Positions 1-7,385 of a stretch of 64,000 nucleotides of DNA are shown piece by piece. This DNA is from Bradyrhizobium sp. Ai1a-2 (GTDB lineage: Bacteria > Pseudomonadota > Alphaproteobacteria > Rhizobiales > Xanthobacteraceae), in assembly GCF_000426245.1 (NCBI RefSeq), contig NZ_AUEZ01000026.1, forward strand, positions 1 to 64,000. The letters run 5' to 3'. The notes below the pieces were generated by a model that did no database searches, was not told the origin of the DNA, and saw only the letters and a list, made by a program, of their open reading frames with translations. Each line of letters opens with the position of its first letter. The first letter of the stretch is position 1. Both the position numbers and the translations under genes were made by a program.

Positions 1-177
1 CGGCAGTGGCGGCCGGCCCGCCTTGTCCTCATACACCGCACCGAACCGCTGTTCCAGGACCGACCAGTCGATCGTCCGCGAAAGCTTCACCAGTGCATGA
101 TCCATGTCGAGGATCGCGTCCAGCCGGGAGCGCAGAAGATCGGCCTGTCCGCTGTCGCGTCGTTCCTTTGGCTTCAT
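1..177 (-). CDS. IS5-family transposase, N-terminal part (cut by window edge)
   Basis: Reading leftwards from the ATG at 175-177 gives 59 codons that run off the window with no stop. The peptide opens MKPKERRDSGQADLLRSRLD and contains LVKLSRTIDW and the segment AGRPPLP, which I recognise as the N-terminal region of IS5-group DDE transposases common in rhizobia. The DDE catalytic residues would lie outside the window, so activity cannot be judged. It is the only mobile-element gene seen. A short palindrome (GAATC/GATTC) at about 200-220 could be near the element end, but I could not define terminal repeats. Confidence 0.7.
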   Translation of the reverse strand, partial: MKPKERRDSGQADLLRSRLDAILDMDHALVKLSRTIDWSVLEQRFGAVYEDKAGRPPLP

Positions 178-329
178 CGTCCCCTCCGGTCAGACCGAGG
201 GAATCACGACGCGCGATTCGGCGGTATCCTCAAATGCAGATTTGCAAGCTTTTGCGGCGTCAAACCCCGAAAGCTTGCAATCTCAAACCCCCTCACGACC
301 GAAAAATCGACTCCACATCAATGGCTTGG

Positions 330-380
330 GCGATTCTTCACGGACGACAAACCGATGTCCACTTCGCTCGAAAACGCTCC
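330..380. repeat. Dispersed palindromic repeat, family B (degenerate copy)
   Basis: The stretch resembles the clearer family B copies at 4203-4267 and 34702-34806: the block CCACTTCGCTCGAAAACGCT is shared, but the left half has diverged. It lies just beyond the stop codon of the membrane-protein gene that ends at 390. Confidence 0.55.
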
Positions 381-389
381 AGTCGCCGG

Positions 390-1022
390 TCAGCGCTGCT
401 CCGGTTCGCTGGGCGGATTGCGGCCCGGCTGGAGGTCCGGGGAGGCGATCGTGGGTTGCGCCTGCGTCGGCTTGGAGTGATCCAGCAGCACTGATTCAGC
501 GACCGAGGCCGCCGGCGGCACCGTGTTCGCTGAAGGCGTTGAGGCAGCGGGTGGCGAGGCCGGCGCGGGAGCCGGCTGGGGTATCGGCGCGGGTTGCGGT
601 GGCAGGGCAGGCTCCGGCTCGATTTGCTGCACCCGTGCTGCGGGCGCGACCGCCGCACGACGGCGGGTGCGCAGCGCAATCCCGGAGATGAAATCCACCA
701 GTGCCAGTAGTGTCAGCAGGCCAAAGGTCGAGGTGCCGAATTTTGGCCACAGCACGAATTCGGCGGCTGCCGCGCCGAACACGATCAGCGACAGCAGGTG
801 ATCCATCACGAATTTGGCGCCCGGACGCGCGCCCTTGATGACCTCGAGCAACAACAGGAGGATGCCGAGCGCAAGCAGGATGTCACTGAGCGTTATCGGC
901 CATTCCGCCCCCGACATCAGCGTCACCGTCACCAGCGGATCGACCAGGGAAACGCCTGGCATCAGGAAGACGATGATGTTGTAGACCGCGAGCGGAATCA
1001 GCAGCAGCGGAAAACCGACCAT
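390..1022 (-). CDS. Hypothetical membrane protein with Pro/Ala-rich tail
   Basis: The 210-residue product has about four predicted membrane segments (roughly residues 4-25, 43-63, 72-92 and 95-116). A low-complexity C-terminal half of 90 residues follows, rich in Pro and Ala and including QPAPIPQPAPAPASPP. No catalytic motif or named domain is recognisable. It stands alone, with the transposase fragment downstream and a palindromic repeat upstream. The start is the ATG at 1020-1022, without a strong ribosome site. The Pro-rich tail may be an extramembrane linker; the function is unknown. Confidence 0.6.
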   Translation of the reverse strand: MVGFPLLLIPLAVYNIIVFLMPGVSLVDPLVTVTLMSGAEWPITLSDILLALGILLLLLEVIKGARPGAKFVMDHLLSLIVFGAAAAEFVLWPKFGTSTFGLLTLLALVDFISGIALRTRRRAAVAPAARVQQIEPEPALPPQPAPIPQPAPAPASPPAASTPSANTVPPAASVAESVLLDHSKPTQAQPTIASPDLQPGRNPPSEPEQR

Positions 1023-1062
1023 GCGAGCGAGGCCTTAGCGAAGGAAACCGGGAGCGAAACGC

Positions 1063-1192
1063 CCCGAGAGCGTGATCCGATCAGGTTGAATCAGACCATG
1101 ATCTCATTTCATTGTTTGAGCATGACCTCCGCGCAAACGCTACGCGTTTGTCGCGAGGGAAACCGGTGCCACTCTTCCCGGATCACACCCGA
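1063..1192. repeat. Dispersed palindromic repeat, family C
   Basis: Inverted arms GTGATCCG (1072-1079) and CGGATCAC (1179-1186) enclose about 100 bases that include an inner TACGCGTTTGTCGCG segment. Related sequence occurs at 7256-7290, 55673-55718 and 59287-59337. It sits between the divergent-side flank of the membrane-protein gene and the end of rpmF. Confidence 0.6.
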
Positions 1193-1255
1193 CGCGCCGA
1201 CCTGGACCGTCTGATCGCACTCATTGGCCGATTTCAGGCGGCCCATTCAATCGTG

Positions 1256-1283
1256 ATCCCGGCCCTGCCCTCAGAGCCGGGAA
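1256..1283 (-). terminator. Possible terminator hairpin after rpmF
   Basis: GATCCCGGC and GCCGGGAATC pair across a short loop about 30 bases beyond the rpmF stop on the minus strand. There is no clear T run, so it could instead be a further palindromic repeat remnant. Confidence 0.35.
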
Positions 1284-1310
1284 TCCAAATCTTGTCCGAC
1301 CCCGCGAGGA

Positions 1311-1493
1311 TCAGGATTCTTTCTTCTTCAGGACCTGGCGGCCCTTGTACATGCCGGTCTTGAGGTCGAGGTGGTGCGGGCGGCGCAGTTCGCCGGAGTC
1401 CTTGTCCTCGACATAGGTCGGTTTCTTGATCGCATCCGCCGAACGGCGCATGCCACGGCGCGACGGCGAGGTTTTTCTTCTGGGAACAGCCAT
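1311..1493 (-). CDS. rpmF: 50S ribosomal protein L32
   Basis: The 60-residue basic protein begins MAVPRRKTSPSRRGMRRSAD, the conserved bL32 start, and ends KGRQVLKKKES. L32 is a small protein of the large ribosomal subunit. The length fits alphaproteobacterial L32, and it has no four-cysteine zinc site, so it is the non-zinc form. A GAGGA ribosome site lies upstream of the ATG at 1493. mtgA and farnesyl-diphosphate synthase are next to it. The neighbours do not appear cotranscribed with it tightly, as about 150 bases separate it from mtgA. Confidence 0.95.
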   Translation of the reverse strand: MAVPRRKTSPSRRGMRRSADAIKKPTYVEDKDSGELRRPHHLDLKTGMYKGRQVLKKKES

Positions 1494-1641
1494 AACGGTC
1501 CTCTAGGGGTGCTGCGGAGGCATCGTCCGAAATTAAGGACGCGCGTCAAAAGCGAGCTGCGATGCCGATAAGCCCGCGCTTATAGAGGAAGGCATGGCGT
1601 AAAGCTAGGGCCGGCAGCGCCAAAAGCCGCCCGAAACGGGC

Positions 1642-2313
1642 TCAAAATCCGCGATTTTCGCTCCAGCAGCGCTGGACCGCGCTGGCGCGGGCCATATAGG
1701 TGGCGGCGAGGCGGCGCACGCCGGGACCGGGATTGCGGGCGCTGCGCTTGACCGGATTGGGCAGGATCGCCGCCAACAGCGCCGCCTCGCGCGGCAACAG
1801 GGTCGCTGCCGAATGGCCGAAGGCGTATTGGGAGCCGGCCTCGGCCCCGAACTGGCCCGACGGGCCTAGCTCCGCGATATTCAGGTAGATTTCCAGGATC
1901 CGCTGCTTCGAGAGCACGAAATCGATCCACATCGCGAGCGGCAGTTCCAGCGCCTTGCGGACCACGCTGCGGCCCGGCCACAGGAACAGGTTCTTGGCGA
2001 CCTGCTGGGTGATGGTCGAGCCGCCCCGGCTCGGCTCGCCGTCCTCGGCATCGTCGATCGCATCCTGCAGCGCGTCCCAGTCGATGCCGCGATGGCTGCA
2101 GAACCTCGAATCCTCCGAGCCCACCACCGAGCGGGGGAGATACGGCGAGATCGCGTTGAAATCGACCCATTGCCGCGTGACCGGCGCGCCCTTCAGGGTA
2201 CGCCAGGCCATCAGCGCCGAGACCGGATGGCCGGACCGGTAAAGCGGCGTCAACACGTAGGGCAGGAGCAATACGGCCACCAGCAGCAGCAAAAGGATCC
2301 GGACAATGCGCAA
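1642..2313 (-). CDS. mtgA: Monofunctional biosynthetic peptidoglycan transglycosylase
   Basis: This is a 223-residue family GT51 enzyme that polymerises lipid II into glycan strands at the inner membrane. An N-terminal anchor (residues 4-23) precedes the conserved motifs EDSRFCSHRGIDW, with the catalytic Glu, and RGGSTITQQVAKNLFLW. KQRILEIYLN and the LPREAALLAAILPNP block follow. There is no transpeptidase domain, so it is MtgA rather than a class A PBP. The reading frame starts with TTG at 2313; no ATG lies nearby in frame. It is read away from the divergent farnesyl-diphosphate synthase gene. Confidence 0.93.
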   Translation of the reverse strand: MRIVRILLLLLVAVLLLPYVLTPLYRSGHPVSALMAWRTLKGAPVTRQWVDFNAISPYLPRSVVGSEDSRFCSHRGIDWDALQDAIDDAEDGEPSRGGSTITQQVAKNLFLWPGRSVVRKALELPLAMWIDFVLSKQRILEIYLNIAELGPSGQFGAEAGSQYAFGHSAATLLPREAALLAAILPNPVKRSARNPGPGVRRLAATYMARASAVQRCWSENRGF

Positions 2314-2498
2314 ATCGGAGGTTCCGGCTGAAAGCGGGTCGGCGCGGCCGGCAATATTGGCCGGTTTCGGATGAGATTTTGCGACAATTGGCGGTTTTTC
2401 CAGCGCTTTTAAGGCACTTCCGGCCGGCGGGCGGAATTGACGAAGCCGGTGCCATCAACGATTGTCCGCCCCCGGAATCCGATCTGGAGCAATTCTTA

Positions 2499-3419
2499 AT
2501 GACGACCGGTACTGCAGAATTCGCCACGCGGCTGGACCAGACCGCTGACGATACCGAGGCCCTGCTGGCGAAACTCTTGGCCGACACCGTGGAGAAGGAC
2601 GAGATCGTCCGGCCGAAGCGGCTGATCGAGGCCATGCGCTATTCGAGCCTCGGCGGCGGCAAGCGCCTGCGGCCGTTCCTGGTGGTCGAGAGTGCGGCGG
2701 TGTTCGGCGTGCCGCGCAATGCCGCGCTGATGGCAGGCGCCGCGCTGGAATGCATCCACTGCTACTCCCTGATCCATGACGACCTGCCGGCGATGGACAA
2801 CAGTGATCTGCGCCGCGGCCGCCCCACCCTGCACAAGGCCTATGACGACGCGACCGCGATCCTTGCCGGCGACGCGCTGCTCACCATCGCCTTCGACATC
2901 ATCACCCGCGACGAGATCCATCGCGATGCCGGCGTCAGGCTGGCGCTGACCCGGGCGCTGGCGCGCGCCTCCGGCGTCGGCGGCATGGCGGGCGGGCAGA
3001 TGCTCGACCTTGCCGGCGAAGGCCGGTTCGGCGACCGCGAGCCGGTGGACGTGGCGCGGCTGCAGCAGATGAAGACCGGCGCGCTGCTCCGCTTCGGCTG
3101 CATCGCCGGCGCCATCCTCGGTCAGTCCTCGGAGAAAGAATATCAGGCGCTCGACGATTTCGGCCGCGCGCTCGGCGAAGCCTTCCAGATCGCCGACGAC
3201 CTGCTCGACGTCGAGGGCGATGCTGCCGCGCTCGGCAAGCAGACCGGCCAGGACGCAGCGCTCGGCAAGACCACCTTCGTCACCCAGCTCGGTATCGAGG
3301 GCGCCAAGCAGCGCGTCCGCGACCTCCTGGCCCGCGCCGATGCCGCCCTGTCATTGTTCGGACCGAAGGGCGACGTGCTGCGCGCGGCGGCGCGATTCGT
3401 CGCCGAGCGCAAGAATTAG
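2499..3419 (+). CDS. ispA: Polyprenyl (farnesyl) diphosphate synthase
   Basis: The 306-residue cytosolic enzyme condenses IPP with DMAPP/GPP to build FPP for quinones, hopanoids and carotenoids. GGGKRLRPFL and the first Asp-rich motif DDLPAMDNSDLRRGRPT (DDxxxxD, bacterial type) bind the allylic substrate. The second motif DDLLD lies in QIADDLLDVEG. The open frame extends 40 codons further upstream, but the ATG at 2499 follows a GGAGC site and matches the usual N-terminus. It pairs functionally with ispG at 12.9-14.2 kb. GGPP synthase is a less likely alternative. Confidence 0.88.
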   Translation: MTTGTAEFATRLDQTADDTEALLAKLLADTVEKDEIVRPKRLIEAMRYSSLGGGKRLRPFLVVESAAVFGVPRNAALMAGAALECIHCYSLIHDDLPAMDNSDLRRGRPTLHKAYDDATAILAGDALLTIAFDIITRDEIHRDAGVRLALTRALARASGVGGMAGGQMLDLAGEGRFGDREPVDVARLQQMKTGALLRFGCIAGAILGQSSEKEYQALDDFGRALGEAFQIADDLLDVEGDAAALGKQTGQDAALGKTTFVTQLGIEGAKQRVRDLLARADAALSLFGPKGDVLRAAARFVAERKN

Positions 3420-3447
3420 ACTGCCAGCCCGAGGCGACGCTGCGCTC

Positions 3448-3469
3448 CCTCCCCCGCTTGCGGGGGAGG
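3448..3469. terminator. GC-rich hairpin after ispA
   Basis: Ten-base perfect arms CCTCCCCCGC and GCGGGGGAGG are separated by two bases, 28 bases after the ispA stop. There is no T run. The same CTCCC/GGGAG theme recurs in the family E repeats, so it may be a repeat remnant acting as a transcript end. Confidence 0.4.
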
Positions 3470-3523
3470 TGAACGAGTTCGCGGTCTGACCGTTACAATC
3501 GGATAGAGCAAACAGGGCGGAGC

Positions 3524-4204
3524 ATGAGCAAGGAATTCGAGGAACGCCTTGTTCGCTTCCGGAAACTGCCGAAGGCCGTCCGCGTGGTGTATTCGCGGCC
3601 GCGCATCTTCACTTCGATCGCAGTGGGCGTCGCCGCGTTTTTCCTGCTGCCGCAGCCGCTGCGGCCGGTGACGCGGCTCTTGATCGGCTGGGATATCTTC
3701 GTCGCGCTGTATCTCGCCCTCGCCTTCACGATGATGCTCCAATGCACCATCGCCTACATCCGCCGCAACGCCATCCTGCAGGACGACGGCCGGTTCCTGA
3801 TCCTGCTTGTCACCGCGTTCGGCGCCTTCGCCAGCCTTGCCGCCATCATCTTCGAGCTCGGCGCCTCCAAGAGCAGCCCGGAAGCGCTGACGCTTGCGAT
3901 CGTCACCATCGCCCTATCCTGGGCGCTGGTCCACACCGCCTTTTCGCTGCACTATGCACACGAATATTATCGCGGCAAGGAACCGGGCGGCCTGCAGTTT
4001 CCCAGCGGGAGGGAACGCATCGAGGCCGACTATTGGGATTTTGTCTACTTCTCGTTCGTGATCGGCATGACCGCGCAGGTCTCCGATGTCGGCATCACTG
4101 ACAGGATCATACGCCGCACCGCGACCGTGCACGGCATCATCTCCTTCGTGTTCAATACGGCGCTGCTGGCGTTGATGGTCAATATCGCGGCGAGCGCGAT
4201 CTAG
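3524..4204 (+). CDS. DUF1345 family membrane protein
   Basis: The 226-residue product has five to six predicted membrane helices and the family hallmarks HYAHEYY near the middle and EADYWDFVYFSFVIGMTAQVSD in the second half. These identify it as a DUF1345 inner-membrane protein of unknown biochemical role. An AGGGCGG site precedes the ATG at 3524. It converges on the caspase-fold gene, and its TAG stop lies at the edge of a family B repeat that forms the whole junction. Confidence 0.85.
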   Translation: MSKEFEERLVRFRKLPKAVRVVYSRPRIFTSIAVGVAAFFLLPQPLRPVTRLLIGWDIFVALYLALAFTMMLQCTIAYIRRNAILQDDGRFLILLVTAFGAFASLAAIIFELGASKSSPEALTLAIVTIALSWALVHTAFSLHYAHEYYRGKEPGGLQFPSGRERIEADYWDFVYFSFVIGMTAQVSDVGITDRIIRRTATVHGIISFVFNTALLALMVNIAASAI

Positions 4205-4267
4205 ATTCTTATTTTGACGCGTTTTCTTCACGCGAACCGGCATCCACTTCGCTCGAAAACGCTCTAA
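4203..4267. repeat. Dispersed palindromic repeat, family B, forming a convergent gene junction
   Basis: The copy contains GACGCGTTTTCTTCACGCG and CCACTTCGCTCGAAAACGCT, as in the mutS and obgE upstream copies. The TAG stop of the DUF1345 gene (4202-4204) overlaps its left edge and the TAG of the minus-strand caspase gene (4264-4266) lies in its right edge. There is no other intergenic DNA. Confidence 0.75.
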
Positions 4268-6135
4268 TTGCAGACCTGAACGTTGCCGCCGCCGCCCTCG
4301 TATGGGCCGCCTTGCGCAGTGGTGCGGAATTCGAGGTGGCAACCGCGGGAGACCGGGCGGCAGCCGCCGCGGTCGCACACCACCTGCCCTCCCCCGCCGC
4401 CTGACGAAGCGACCGGCCGGCGCGTGCGGACATCGGGCCGATCGCGCGTTGGCCGCTCGGCGCGCTCGCGCCGCGCCGGCCGATCGTCGGAATCGCGCTT
4501 GGCGACCGGCTTCTTCTCGCGCCGCTTCTCGCACTCATTGCTGTCGTTGAGGAACGAGCCCGCCCCGCAGGCGATCTTCGTGCAACGATCGCCGTCGGGC
4601 TTATAGCCCTGCTCGCAGACGAGCGGGCAGACGCGCGAGGATTTCTGCTTGATGGCATCGAGCGTGTCGGCATTGGCCACCTTGGTGTCGAGCCTGGTTC
4701 CGGCATAGCGATTGAACAGCGTTAGCGACCGCTGCGAGGCGGCGTTCCACTCGCCATCGGCTGTACCGGTGAGGCAGCCGACTCGGCGCAGCTCGGTCTG
4801 CACCGACTTCGTGACGTCGACTTGCGGTGAGCCGGTGCTGAGCGCGGCGACATTCACCGCCTTGTCCTTATCGACCGGCGCCGCCACGGGCGCGGCGGTC
4901 GCCTGATCCGCGGCAGCCTTGTCGGCTACGGCCTTCTCGGCGGCGATCTTGTCGGCCGATGCCTTTTCGGCCGCAAGGCGCTTCTGCTCGGCGACCGCCG
5001 CCTGCTCCTGCGCGACCTGCTTGGCCTTTTCGGCGGCGATACGCGCCTGTTCGGCAGCCTTGGCGTCGGCGGCCGCCTTGGCCTGCTGGGCCTTCTGCGC
5101 ACCTTCGGCGGCGAGGCGGGCGCGCTCCTGTTCCGCCGCCCGCGCCTTCTCCGTGGCGGCGACGCGGGCTTCCTCGGCGGCGATCTTCTCGAGCTGGAGC
5201 TTGGCAAGGCTCGCATAGAAGCCGTCGGGATATTGCGCGAGGAAGGCATTGAGCGCGCTCTTGTTGCCGACCTGCAACGCCAGCTCGTAGTCGCGGCGGA
5301 TGTCAGCCTGCGGGCTCAGCGCGGGCGCGGCAGGCGACGCCGCCTTGGCAGGCGCCGGCACCAGCGGCACATCCTCGCCGCCGAGCGAGCCATAGACGAA
5401 CGGCTCCTGGCGGTTATTGGTCGACTTCAGCACGTCGTCGCGGACGTAGCCGAACGCGCGCCGCACATCGAGCCCGGGCGTCGTCAGGTGTTTCGAGAGC
5501 GCTGATGTGAAAGGGCTGTTCTTGCCGTCGCCATCGGCGGCGGTGGAGCCGGCCTTGGCGGAATAGGCGATCAGGACGTTCGGGCTGGTCGGCTCGACCT
5601 TGGCGAGGCCCTGCCCGATCGCGCGCGAGGCCACCGTGCGCTTCATGGTCTTGGCAAAGGGATTGTCGCGGCAGGCATCGAGGATGACGAGCCGCAGCTT
5701 CTTGGCCGGCTCGATCGCGATCAGGATCCGGTCGAGCGAAAATGCCTCGTCATAGACGTCGGTGTCGCGTTCCAGCCTGGCATCGACCGGAATGAGGTAA
5801 TTGGCGCCGTCGACCTCGATGCCATGGCCGGCGTAATAGACCACGGCGATCTCGGCATCGCGGGTACGATCGGCAAAGTCGCGCAGCGCGCGGCGGGTCT
5901 CAACCGCCGGAAGATCGCGGCGGAAATCCACCACGTCGAAACCGGCGTCCTTCAGCGTCGCCGCGATCAGCGCGCCGTCATTGACGGGGTTGGGGAGCGG
6001 CGCGACGTTCTGATAGGCCGCATTGCTGATCACCAGCGCCACGCGCTTCTCGGCGAAGGCCGGCTGGCCGATCAGAAGCAGGAACAGCGCCAGAACGAAC
6101 CGATGCAATCCCGGAAATCCAATCGATTTCATCAT
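4264..6135 (-). CDS. Secreted caspase-family (C14) protein with coiled coil and Cys-rich tail
   Basis: The 623-residue protein has a signal peptide (residues 1-28, ending QPAFA). A caspase p20-like domain (about 29-260) follows, with the His-Cys dyad in YYAGHGIEV and LDACRDNPF. Next comes a long Ala/Lys/Glu-rich coiled coil (about 300-410, repeated AAEKA-type units), then a stretch resembling peptidoglycan-binding repeats (GCLTGTADGEWNAASQ). The tail is Arg-rich with about ten cysteines. Proteins of this type are common in Bradyrhizobium and are predicted Arg/Lys-specific periplasmic proteases, but I know of no defined substrate. Translation could start at either of two adjacent ATGs (6135 or 6132). 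It has no operon partner. Confidence 0.82.
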   Translation of the reverse strand: MMKSIGFPGLHRFVLALFLLLIGQPAFAEKRVALVISNAAYQNVAPLPNPVNDGALIAATLKDAGFDVVDFRRDLPAVETRRALRDFADRTRDAEIAVVYYAGHGIEVDGANYLIPVDARLERDTDVYDEAFSLDRILIAIEPAKKLRLVILDACRDNPFAKTMKRTVASRAIGQGLAKVEPTSPNVLIAYSAKAGSTAADGDGKNSPFTSALSKHLTTPGLDVRRAFGYVRDDVLKSTNNRQEPFVYGSLGGEDVPLVPAPAKAASPAAPALSPQADIRRDYELALQVGNKSALNAFLAQYPDGFYASLAKLQLEKIAAEEARVAATEKARAAEQERARLAAEGAQKAQQAKAAADAKAAEQARIAAEKAKQVAQEQAAVAEQKRLAAEKASADKIAAEKAVADKAAADQATAAPVAAPVDKDKAVNVAALSTGSPQVDVTKSVQTELRRVGCLTGTADGEWNAASQRSLTLFNRYAGTRLDTKVANADTLDAIKQKSSRVCPLVCEQGYKPDGDRCTKIACGAGSFLNDSNECEKRREKKPVAKRDSDDRPARRERAERPTRDRPDVRTRRPVASSGGGGGQVVCDRGGCRPVSRGCHLEFRTTAQGGPYEGGGGNVQVCN

Positions 6136-6342
6136 CGCACCTTCAAAAACCGCCTGCTCAATATGATAACAAAGCCTATCAGAAGCCGGAGCAGGGTTTG
6201 GTGAGCCAGGTCACGAACGGGCTGCACCATCCGATAAGCTTTAGTACCGCCGGACGAACGATGGTTCGGCCTGCCAACCGGCCGATATCCATGCAATTCC
6301 GGTCCGAAGGGGCTAGGCGACTGGTTCGGTTACCCGGCCCGA

Positions 6343-6804
6343 TCAGCGTGCGACGACATGCTCCTGATATTGCGGCAGACTATCAGTGATCGCATACCAC
6401 GGCGCCTTGGAGCCTACGAAGATATGCGCGTTCGGCCGGATCGAGGGCTCATCCAGCAGGGTTCCCATGGTGACATGGACGAACGTCCCTTCGCGGACCA
6501 CCGAAAAGAGCAGCGAACCGCAGCTCCCGCAGTGGGCATCGTGCGCGGTCTCGTCGCCGTAGATCAGAAGGCGATCGCCGCCGCTGACAACCGCGAAGCG
6601 GTCACGCGAGATACCGGCAAACGGCTTGAACGCCGACCCGGTCGCCCGTCGGCAATTCGAGCAGTGGCAATTCATGGAATAGGCAAATTCGTCGGCCACG
6701 CTATAGCGCACGGCTCGGCAGAAGCATTCGCCACGGAGCATGCGAGCGTTCGATTTTTCCGACTGGACCACGGGCGTCTCCGTCGCGGATGATGGGAAAG
6801 TCAT
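6343..6804 (-). CDS. GFA-domain (CENP-V type) zinc protein
   Basis: The 153-residue protein contains the GFA/Mss4-like fold pattern: GECFCRAVRYSV, CHCSNCRRATGSAFKPF and AHCGSCGSLLF supply the cysteine pairs expected to hold two zincs. Members are often named glutathione-dependent formaldehyde-activating enzymes, but that activity is unproven for most. The domain begins at an internal Met (6741). The upstream ATG at 6804 adds 21 residues and has a slightly better ribosome site (AGG), so the true start is uncertain. The neighbouring NTF2-like gene is divergent. Confidence 0.8.
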   Translation of the reverse strand: MTFPSSATETPVVQSEKSNARMLRGECFCRAVRYSVADEFAYSMNCHCSNCRRATGSAFKPFAGISRDRFAVVSGGDRLLIYGDETAHDAHCGSCGSLLFSVVREGTFVHVTMGTLLDEPSIRPNAHIFVGSKAPWYAITDSLPQYQEHVVAR

Positions 6805-6875
6805 CGATGGCCTAACGCATCACTTCATGGCTTAATTCACACCAGACCGATAGTGGCACGAGGGAGGAACGAACC

Positions 6876-7250
6876 ATGAGCCAAGACCGATCAACCGTCG
6901 AAGCCGTCGTGCAGAACTATTTCGACGGGCTCTATGAGGGCGACGCCGATAAGCTCGGCGCGATGTTTCACCCGTCCGCCGACCTGCGCTGGCTGGAAAA
7001 GGGCCAGCTTCAGGTGCTGACCGTGCCGGACTGGCTCGACCGGATCCGCAAGCGGCCGTCGGCGAAGGCGGAAGGCAAGCCGCGCGAGGATTTCATTGTC
7101 ACCATCGACCGTTCGGATGACTCCACGGCCTTCATCAAGGTCCGCTGCCAATTGCCGCCGCGCTATTTCACCGACTACCTGGTGGCGATGAAGCTGAACG
7201 ACGGCTGGCAGATCGTCTCGAAATCCTATCGGTACGACCTGCGGGAGTAA
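6876..7250 (+). CDS. NTF2-like (SnoaL/lumazine-binding type) protein
   Basis: The 124-residue product has the cone-fold pattern of the NTF2 superfamily. A helical start, VEAVVQNYFDGLYEGDADKL, is followed by HPSADLRWLE and a beta-rich C-terminus ending LNDGWQIVSKSYRYD. This matches putative lumazine-binding/NTF2 family proteins, which can be enzymes or small-molecule binders; no substrate can be assigned. A strong GGGAGG site lies six to eight bases before the ATG. It is a single gene followed by a short family C repeat and the antiporter gene. Confidence 0.8.
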   Translation: MSQDRSTVEAVVQNYFDGLYEGDADKLGAMFHPSADLRWLEKGQLQVLTVPDWLDRIRKRPSAKAEGKPREDFIVTIDRSDDSTAFIKVRCQLPPRYFTDYLVAMKLNDGWQIVSKSYRYDLRE

Positions 7251-7255
7251 GCTCG

Positions 7256-7290
7256 CCCGAAAGCCGGTTTCCACTTTTCCGGATCACGCT
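7256..7290. repeat. Dispersed repeat, family C (short copy)
   Basis: The stretch includes CCGGTTTCCACTTTTCCGGA and ends GATCACGCT, resembling the right end of the 1063-1192 copy. It begins five bases after the NTF2-like stop codon. Confidence 0.5.
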
Positions 7291-7385
7291 GTAGCGGATT
7301 CGGACGGCAGCTTTTTCGATCTCGCACGGTCGAGCCGTACTCGCGCATTGACCTCGCCTGTGCTTCCGGGCCAACTGGACCGGCC

